21,985 nucleotides of DNA from QHBQ01 sp038230695. Lineage in GTDB: Bacteria; Chloroflexota; Chloroflexia; QHBQ01. Location: the NCBI GenBank assembly GCA_038230695.1, contig JBBRMT010000050.1:1-21985 (forward strand), given 5' to 3'. A model generated the notes under the pieces. The model did not search any database. It was given only the letters and a program-made list of their open reading frames with translations, and was not told where the DNA came from. Below are positions 14,186 to 19,592 of this stretch, piece by piece (position 1 is the first letter of the stretch; every line of letters begins with the position of its first letter). The position numbers and the translations under genes were made by a program.

Positions 14186-15405
14186 TGCCCACTCGCCCGC
14201 TGGAAATATACTTTTTCTACCCGCAGATTAAGAAGCTGACTGGCGCGGAGCGGCTGATCCTGGCGCTGGCCTCACACCTTGCCGCCAACCCGCAGCGGCC
14301 CGCGCACGTCACCATTGTAACCCATTATTTTGCTGCCGAGTGCTGGCCCGATGTCGGCCCCGGCGTGCGGGTGGTTGCCGGGCCGCGACGGCTGGATCGC
14401 TTTGGCAGCCACTACCTCAACGCCGCCATCGAGTATCTGCGCGGCCCCGCGCTGCTCAAGCGGGTGCCAGAGCGGGCCGATGCGGTCTGCTTCTTCGGCC
14501 CGCCCAGCCTGCCCAGTCTGTGGTGGGCGCGGCGGCGCAAATTGTGGCGGCAACGCCCTTGCCTCTATTTCTGCTACGAGCCGCCCCGCTTTATCTACAG
14601 CGACACAGCCGCAATCACCCGCCGCCTGGGGCCGCTTGGATTCGCTGCCCGCCCCTTCTTCGCCCTCTACAAGCGGCTCGATCGGGCGATGGTGCATCAG
14701 GCCGACGCGGTGCTTGCCAACAGTCCCTACGGAGCTAGCCTGATCAAGCAGGCGTATGGTCGCGCCGCCCGCGTGATCACCCACGGTGTAGACTTTGCAC
14801 CCGCCAACAAAGAGCAGGTTGCTGAGGCCTGCAGCCGCTACAAGCTGCCACCCGATTTGCCGGTGGTCGTTACCGTCAACCACCTGCATCCCCGCAAACG
14901 GATAGACCTGTTTATTGACACAATTGCCAAACTTAAGCAGCCTGCAGTTGGCCTGATTGTGGGCAAAGGGCCGGAGCAGGCCGCATTGCAGGCGCAGGCG
15001 GAAGCGTTGGGACTGGGCGAACACATCGTCTTCGCTGGCTTCGTGCCAGAGGCGGAGTTGCCCGCCGTCTATGCCCTCGCCAATGTCTATCTGCATACCG
15101 GCAAACAGGAGAGCTTCGGACTGTCGGTCATCGAGGCGCTGGCCCTCGGCGTGCCGGTCGTCAGCGTCAATGAGGGTGGGCCTTGCGACACGGTGCTAGA
15201 AGGTAAGAGCGGCCATCTAGTCCGTTCCAGCCCCGTTGCCCTCGCCGCTGCGGTAGACGACTTGTTGACCGATCCCACCCGCGCCGCCGCGATGGGCCGC
15301 TTCGCTGCTACCGACATCGCTGATCGCTTCACCTGGCAGCAGGGAGCGGCGGATTTTCTTGCTGCACTCGATAAGGTTTCTTCAGGCATGAGGGATGAGT
15401 CATGA
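14185..15405 (+). CDS. GT4-family glycosyltransferase (GT-B fold)
   Basis: A 406-residue retaining glycosyltransferase. The N-terminal Rossmann half has a TGAERLILALASHLA motif, like the GGAER loop of Alg2/PimB-type enzymes. The C-terminal half has NHLHPRKRIDLFIDTIAKL, LIVGKGPE, and the GT4 signature E309-SFGLSVI-E317 followed by ALGVPVVSVNEGGPCDTV, which binds the nucleotide-sugar diphosphate. It would act at the cytoplasmic face, transferring sugar to a lipid or oligosaccharide acceptor; donor and acceptor are unknown. Its start overlaps the upstream stop by one base and its stop overlaps the next ATG (ATGA), so all three genes are coupled. The ~10 C-terminal residues are encoded by GATGAGTCATGAGGGA-type sequence that continues into the next gene and may be repeat-derived. 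Confidence 0.92.
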   Translation: MPTRPLEIYFFYPQIKKLTGAERLILALASHLAANPQRPAHVTIVTHYFAAECWPDVGPGVRVVAGPRRLDRFGSHYLNAAIEYLRGPALLKRVPERADAVCFFGPPSLPSLWWARRRKLWRQRPCLYFCYEPPRFIYSDTAAITRRLGPLGFAARPFFALYKRLDRAMVHQADAVLANSPYGASLIKQAYGRAARVITHGVDFAPANKEQVAEACSRYKLPPDLPVVVTVNHLHPRKRIDLFIDTIAKLKQPAVGLIVGKGPEQAALQAQAEALGLGEHIVFAGFVPEAELPAVYALANVYLHTGKQESFGLSVIEALALGVPVVSVNEGGPCDTVLEGKSGHLVRSSPVALAAAVDDLLTDPTRAAAMGRFAATDIADRFTWQQGAADFLAALDKVSSGMRDES

Positions 15406-16910
15406 GGGACGAGGAGCAACCAACAACCCTCCCCGATGGGAGGGCTGAGGGTGGGTCTGTGCCGCGCTCACCCTCTCCCAGCCTCCCCCGATGGGGGAGG
15501 GGTGATCAGTCTACTCCCCTACTAATAGGAGGGGTAGGGGGTGGATCGGTGTTCAGCCGCTACCAGGGCTGGCTGCTAGCGGCGATCCTGGTATTTACCC
15601 TGCTGCGCGGCATCGCATGGGTTTTCATCATCATCCCCCTTGATGCACCCGATGAACCTTCGCACCTGATGACCATTGTGCAGATACGCACCTATCACAC
15701 CCTGCCAGTTGCCCACTTGCTCTCGCCAAACTCGGTTAGCGCAGACAGTACCCCGCGCCCAAAGTGGTTGCTCGACTACTTCAGCCAGCCGCCGCGAAAC
15801 TTCACCCACTTCCGCGCCCTGCCCTACGAGGCTACCCAGCCTCCGCTCTACTATTTGCTATGCGCCGCGCTCACCCTGCCGTTTCCCGGCGATGCCCTCG
15901 TCCTGATCTACGCTTGTCGCCTCATCTCCGTATTGCTGGGAACGCTGACCGTGTTTGTGGCAGCGAAGGCAGCGACTACACTTGCTCCTAACCACCCAGG
16001 CTTCGCCCTCGGCGTGCCGCTGGCGCTCACCCTCTGGCCGCAGTTCGCCTTCCAGACTGCTACAGTGACCAACGATGTCGCCATTAATCTGGTGGGCGCA
16101 ATCATTGCCTGGTCATGGGCTGCAGCGCTGCGCCAGCCGCAGCAGCGTCGCTGGCCGCCGCTGCTGGGCGCGATCACCGCGCTTGGCTTGCTTACCAAAC
16201 TGACTATGGTTGCCACTCTACCAGGCACTGCGCTGGTGTTGATTGGTCGCGTCCGCGGTGGGCCGCGACCGGCAACAGCCTGGCTGCGCCAAACAGCCGT
16301 CGCAGCGGTGATCGCTCTCGCGCTGATTGGCCCGTGGCTGGTACGCAACCTACTGACATATGGCGAGCCAACCGGCGCATCGCCGATGGTACGGGTGATA
16401 CATGGTATCTACCTCGCCCGCCTGGGCCTGACCAATGCCAGCCCCTTCATCATAGTGCCGCCGCTGGGCGAAGCGATCGGGCGCAGCTTCGCCTCGTTCT
16501 GGGCGGTGTTCGGCTGGCTTACCCTATTTCTGCCCACCCCGCTGTACATTGTTGCCGCCGCCATCAGCGGAGTGGCAGTGGCGGGGGCGCTTGCCTGGGC
16601 GGTGCGCCGCTGGCGCAACGGTATGCCGCTGCCCACTGCCCAGTTCTGGACGCTGGCGGCCTACGCAGCTACTGCACTGGCAGCGGTTCTAAGTTTCGTT
16701 ATCTACGTCCTGACCGACGACGCGGCTTATCAGATGCGCTACACCTTCGTTGCACTGGTGCCGTTCACCATCATCGGTGTGGGTGGGCTTTCTCACGCTA
16801 CCCCCTCGGCAACCCTGAATCGGGTCATCATTGCTGCCGCGCTGGTCGGATTGGTCGCGCTGCAAGTGTCTGCCTGGCTGATCATCGGCCACCCGCTGGC
16901 GAACCGCTAA
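15402..16910 (+). CDS. GT-C type polytopic membrane protein (PMT/DUF2142-like)
   Basis: Up to 502 residues. From residue ~55 it is strongly hydrophobic, with roughly 10-12 membrane segments. The first extracytoplasmic loop carries PLDAPDEPSHLMTIVQI; the PDEP.H motif is typical of DUF2142/PMT-like GT-C enzymes that use lipid-linked sugars. QPPLYYLL and the RNLLTYGEP segment are also usual in this group. The first ~49 residues (PTTLPDGRAEGG...SLPRWGRGDQSTPLLIGGVGGGS) are encoded by C/G-rich palindromic repeats and do not look like a folded domain. The GTG at 15549 (residue 50), with AGGGGG 7 nt upstream, is an alternative start just before the first helix. The ATG at 15402 is kept because it overlaps the GT4 stop (ATGA) and the frame stays open. 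It probably transfers or polymerises sugars made available by the upstream GT4 pathway. Confidence 0.83.
   Translation: MRDEEQPTTLPDGRAEGGSVPRSPSPSLPRWGRGDQSTPLLIGGVGGGSVFSRYQGWLLAAILVFTLLRGIAWVFIIIPLDAPDEPSHLMTIVQIRTYHTLPVAHLLSPNSVSADSTPRPKWLLDYFSQPPRNFTHFRALPYEATQPPLYYLLCAALTLPFPGDALVLIYACRLISVLLGTLTVFVAAKAATTLAPNHPGFALGVPLALTLWPQFAFQTATVTNDVAINLVGAIIAWSWAAALRQPQQRRWPPLLGAITALGLLTKLTMVATLPGTALVLIGRVRGGPRPATAWLRQTAVAAVIALALIGPWLVRNLLTYGEPTGASPMVRVIHGIYLARLGLTNASPFIIVPPLGEAIGRSFASFWAVFGWLTLFLPTPLYIVAAAISGVAVAGALAWAVRRWRNGMPLPTAQFWTLAAYAATALAAVLSFVIYVLTDDAAYQMRYTFVALVPFTIIGVGGLSHATPSATLNRVIIAAALVGLVALQVSAWLIIGHPLANR
15427..15541 (+). repeat. Cluster of three C/G-rich palindromic repeats at a gene start
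   Basis: CCCTCCC-CGAT-GGGAGGG (15427-15444), CCTCCCCC-GAT-GGGGGAGG (15482-15500) and a weaker CCCCT...AGGGG (15516-15534) lie in a row, each followed by a G-rich tail such as GGGTAGGGGG. They encode the odd N-terminus of the GT-C protein and supply the purine tract upstream of the alternative GTG start at 15549. The same family occurs at 19516-19574. Confidence 0.8.
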
Positions 16911-16926
16911 ATTGGCACCTAACTTG

Positions 16927-16935
16927 TGTTATAAT
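16927..16935 (+). promoter_or_regulatory. Extended -10 promoter directly before the phosphatase start
   Basis: TGTTATAAT is a perfect extended -10 element (TATAAT at 16930-16935). No good -35 lies at the right distance. The ATG at 16945 is only nine bases after it, so the transcript would start at or within about three bases of the start codon. Confidence 0.65.
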
Positions 16936-16944
16936 CCAACCGCT

Positions 16945-18792
16945 ATGGCAAAGAACAAATCCGTATCTTTCATTCCACCCTTGCTAACTGCCGCTGCGCT
17001 GGGCATGGTTGGCATGGGCGCGTTGCGGCTGGCCCGCACTGTGTGGCAGCGCAACGTGGAGTACGTCAGCCCCTACACCGTGCCGCTACCGAACGGTGAA
17101 CCATTGCCTACGTCGCTAGCGAAACGAGCTATCCTGATCGTGTTCGATGGCTTGCGCTGTGATACCGCCCTAACCATGCCGACGCTGATGAAGCTGCGCG
17201 AACATGGGGCAGCGGTGGTGTCCCGTGTGGGCCAACCCTCGTTGTCACTGCCGGGCTGGACGGCAATGACTACTGGCGCCTGGCAGGAGATCAGCGGAGT
17301 CAACAGTAATTTCTACACTGGCACGCCTGAAATCGAGAGCATATTCAGTCTGGCGCGAAGGCATGGCATGACCACTGCCATCGTGGGCGACCGTGTTTGG
17401 CAGCAGCTATTCGGCGATCACGCCAGCTACGGCAAGTATGTGCAGTGGCAAAAGGCGCTGGGTGCGGGCCATGTCATCCCTGAAGGCTATATCCCCGGCC
17501 CTACCAGCTACCACGACAAGGCGGGCATCATCGGCAGCGATGAACAATTGCTAGCTGCTGCGTTGGATCTGTGGCAGAACCAGCGGCCCAATTTTATGAT
17601 GCTGCACCTCTCTGCCGCCGACAACTACGGCCACGGCTACGGCGGGGCCAGCCCCGAATATCGCACCGCTGCCCGCGACCATCTCGACCACGCTCTCAGC
17701 CAGTTGCTCGATATTGTCAACCTCAACGATACCGCCGTGCTAGTCACTTCTGACCACGGTCATCTCGATGTGGGCGGGCATGGCGGCTGGGAGGAGGTTG
17801 TGCTGGCCAGCCCGCTAATCATGGCGGGGGCGGGCATCAAGCCGGACGGTCAGGGTATGGGCTACTGCGGGCGTGAAGCGCAGGTGGACATTGCTCCTAC
17901 CCTCAGCGCCCTGCTGGGTTTGCCCCTCCCAACGCACAATCAGGGCCGCCCGCTTACCGAATACCTCAGCATCGGCGCACGCCACAAAGCGGCGATTGAC
18001 CTTGCCTGGCTGAAGCAGCAGGCCAGCTTTTACCAGATGCTGGGCGAGCGTAGCGGCGCACCAACGCCGATAACTTCCGGGGTTAGCAGCGAAAGGTTGG
18101 AAGCTGATCTCCAACGCGATGAATACGCTGAGGTCAGCAAGGCCACCCACCAGGCGGTACGCACCTTGCACGCCGAGATCCGCGAGTGGCGCAGCGAGCG
18201 GCTGGCGTTCGACCGCGCCCATCGCCTGATGCCTATCGCCACCACTGCCCTCCCCGCCGTTGCCCTCACTATATGGCAAGCGATTAACTCCTCCGCTGGC
18301 GAGGGAGGTTGGGAGGGGGTTCATGCCACCCAACTCAAAACTCAAAACTCAAAACTCAAAATTGCCCTCGCAGCGGCCCTCACCAACCTTGCTTATCGCG
18401 GACTATACGCAGCGCGGGGTTATCGCCTATCGCTCAGTACCTTCCGTACCGATGACAGGCTGGAGGAGTTCTTCCGCGGGCGCATCGGCGATGCTATTGT
18501 CAGCGGGCTAGCCAGTGCGGCTGCGCTCGGCCTGTTGCTACGCAAATCATCACCCAGCCAACTCGCGGCGGCTATCAGTGCAGCCACTTGCGGCAGCCTG
18601 CTCATCGTAGGCGGGCAGATTGCCTGGTTCTATTACCTGTGGGGTATTGAATACAAGTGGCACCTACCCGATTATCGCTACGCCTTCAAGTTCTACCTGG
18701 ACATCGTGCAATTTGGTGGCTATGCCCTTGCCGCCCTGCCCGGCCTCGGTCTGGCATTGGCGTTGCACTGGCTGGCGAATCGAGCAGCTTGA
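16945..18792 (+). CDS. Membrane-anchored alkaline phosphatase superfamily phosphodiesterase/phosphatase
   Basis: A 615-residue protein. The ATG 16945 is chosen over the TTG 16912 because a perfect -10 box lies between them; no Shine-Dalgarno precedes it. A membrane segment (~11-30) anchors the catalytic domain. The two-metal site of the alkaline phosphatase/NPP superfamily is complete: FDGLR (D68), PSLSLPGWTAMTTG (probable nucleophile S101; Thr in many NPPs), ADNYGHGYG (D226, H230), SDHGH (D270, H271) and GHGGWE (H279). The domain is probably outside the cytoplasmic membrane and hydrolyses a phosphomono- or diester, perhaps a lipid-linked envelope precursor given its neighbours. After ~residue 430 come several membrane helices. 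Residues ~447-472 (SSAGEGGWEGVHATQLKTQNSKLKI) are encoded by a repeat insertion. Substrate is not deducible. Confidence 0.85.
   Translation: MAKNKSVSFIPPLLTAAALGMVGMGALRLARTVWQRNVEYVSPYTVPLPNGEPLPTSLAKRAILIVFDGLRCDTALTMPTLMKLREHGAAVVSRVGQPSLSLPGWTAMTTGAWQEISGVNSNFYTGTPEIESIFSLARRHGMTTAIVGDRVWQQLFGDHASYGKYVQWQKALGAGHVIPEGYIPGPTSYHDKAGIIGSDEQLLAAALDLWQNQRPNFMMLHLSAADNYGHGYGGASPEYRTAARDHLDHALSQLLDIVNLNDTAVLVTSDHGHLDVGGHGGWEEVVLASPLIMAGAGIKPDGQGMGYCGREAQVDIAPTLSALLGLPLPTHNQGRPLTEYLSIGARHKAAIDLAWLKQQASFYQMLGERSGAPTPITSGVSSERLEADLQRDEYAEVSKATHQAVRTLHAEIREWRSERLAFDRAHRLMPIATTALPAVALTIWQAINSSAGEGGWEGVHATQLKTQNSKLKIALAAALTNLAYRGLYAARGYRLSLSTFRTDDRLEEFFRGRIGDAIVSGLASAAALGLLLRKSSPSQLAAAISAATCGSLLIVGGQIAWFYYLWGIEYKWHLPDYRYAFKFYLDIVQFGGYALAALPGLGLALALHWLANRAA
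18290..18360 (+). repeat. Composite repeat inside the phosphatase gene
   Basis: A CCTC...GAGG palindrome with G-rich tail (18290-18319) is followed by four perfect ACTCAAA heptamers (18333-18360). It is translated in frame as SSAGEGGWEGVHATQLKTQNSKLKI, between helices of the C-terminal membrane region. A change of copy number not divisible by three would shift the frame. Confidence 0.8.
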
Positions 18793-18796
18793 CGGA

Positions 18797-18824
18797 ATTG
18801 AAAGTTGAAAGCGGAAAGTTGAAG
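18797..18824 (-). repeat. Heptamer array, inverse of the aspS leader array
   Basis: ATTGAAA-GTTGAAA-GCGGAAA-GTTGAAG on the plus strand; GTTGAAA is the reverse complement of TTTCAAC, the unit found before aspS (4189-4222). It begins four bases after the phosphatase stop. Confidence 0.65.
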
Positions 18825-18886
18825 GAAGGACGAGTGCAAGCTGCCCTTGACGATGGGTGTGTCATGTTTTGGCCGAGCAAGCGTTC

Positions 18887-18913
18887 AGTAGGGGCGAACC
18901 GTTGTTCGACCTT
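18887..18913 (+). repeat. Dispersed hairpin repeat, one mismatch
   Basis: AGTAGGGGCGAACCGTTGTT followed by CGACCTT. It matches the 1170/6058 copies, except that CGACC replaces CGCCC, which breaks one stem pair. It lies between the phosphatase and DUF952 genes. Confidence 0.75.
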
Positions 18914-18959
18914 GTTGCGAATGCAAAAACCTGAATCGCATCGCCAACCACATCCTGCC

Positions 18960-19007
18960 TTCCACCTTCCACCTTCCACCTTCCACCTTCCACCTTCTAC
19001 CTTCTAC
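18960..19007 (+). repeat. TTCCACC heptamer tandem array
   Basis: Five perfect TTCCACC copies, then TTCTACC and a partial TTCTAC. The array ends directly at AAAAGGAG (19008 onward), the Shine-Dalgarno of the DUF952 gene, the same placement as the array before aspS. The rest of 18793-19021 shows no gene. Confidence 0.9.
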
Positions 19008-19021
19008 AAAAGGAGATTCTT

Positions 19022-19354
19022 ATGGCAACAACCTATCACATCGTTCCCCGCGAGGTTTGGGACGCGCTGGGCGAGGAAGATTACGCGCCCTATTCGCTGC
19101 GCGAGGAGGGCTTCATCCACACCACCGATGGTATGGATAATATGGTCGTTACTGCCAACAAGCACTATCGCGATGACCCGCGCCCATACTACATCCTAAC
19201 CGTTGATCTCGGCAAGCTGAAGAGCAAGTGGCAATATGATGACCCCCAGCGCATCTATCCCCATATATACGGCCCGATCAACCGCGATGCGGTGATTAAG
19301 GTCGAGGGGATGCCCCGCGAAGATGATGGCACCTTTGTGGGCGTGACTGAGTGA
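19022..19354 (+). CDS. DUF952 domain protein
   Basis: A 110-residue cytosolic protein whose ATG follows AAAAGGAG by 7 nt. It spans the whole DUF952 fold: YHIVPREVWDAL, DYAPYSLREEGFIHTT, the central NMVVTANKHYR, YYILTVDLGKLKSKWQYDD, and YPHIYGPINRDAVIKVEGMPREDDGTF. The GFIHTT and PHIYGP motifs are the family hallmarks. DUF952 proteins have no established reaction; a histidine-containing active site resembling ADP-ribosyl-handling folds has been suggested, which I cannot test here. It has no close operon partner: a heptamer array lies before it, and the downstream oxidoreductase has its own promoter. Confidence 0.85.
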   Translation: MATTYHIVPREVWDALGEEDYAPYSLREEGFIHTTDGMDNMVVTANKHYRDDPRPYYILTVDLGKLKSKWQYDDPQRIYPHIYGPINRDAVIKVEGMPREDDGTFVGVTE

Positions 19355-19393
19355 AAAGTTCATAAGATTCAAATGCCGCTCCGCCCCTGTTTG

Positions 19394-19402
19394 TGGTATA
19401 AT
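19394..19402 (+). promoter_or_regulatory. Extended -10 promoter and long leader of the FAD/Fe-S oxidoreductase
   Basis: TGGTATAAT is an extended -10 element (TATAAT 19397-19402). Transcription would start near 19409, immediately before a TGGGCC/GGCCCA hairpin (19411-19416/19424-19429). The leader would be ~184 nt and contains two further palindromes (19516-19574). Confidence 0.6.
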
Positions 19403-19515
19403 ATCAGCGATGGGCCAGACATCGGCCCAGCGTCACCATGCTTTACCTAATTTGGCAGCAGCTACCAACGCAATAAACTAGAGGCGACGGTGTGGTGGTA
19501 CGGACCCACCCCCAG

Positions 19516-19574
19516 CCCCTCCCGGTGGGAGGGGAGTTCGTGCAATCCCTCCCAACCCAATAGGAGGGGTTGCA
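19516..19574 (+). repeat. Two C/G-rich palindromes in the oxidoreductase leader
   Basis: CCCCTCCC-GGT-GGGAGGGG (19516-19534) is a perfect 8-bp hairpin. TGCAATCCCTCC (19541-19552) pairs with GGAGGGGTTGCA (19563-19574) over 12 positions with one G-T pair. They belong to the family seen at 15427-15541. The second ends two bases before the Shine-Dalgarno GAGGAGG (19577-19583). Confidence 0.8.
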
Positions 19575-19592
19575 CCGAGGAGGATAGAGCAA

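Noticed and set aside
14272..15096. 274-codon minus-strand frame opposite the GT4 gene
   Set aside because: No conserved motif, while the opposite strand has full GT4 signatures and coupled starts.
18900..18913. GTTCGA-like T-loop sequence suggesting a tRNA
   Set aside because: It belongs to the dispersed hairpin repeat; no acceptor, D or anticodon stem can be drawn around it.
18960..19007. Tandem array considered as a CRISPR
   Set aside because: Units are 7 bp with no spacers, and no cas genes are present; it is a simple heptanucleotide tandem repeat.
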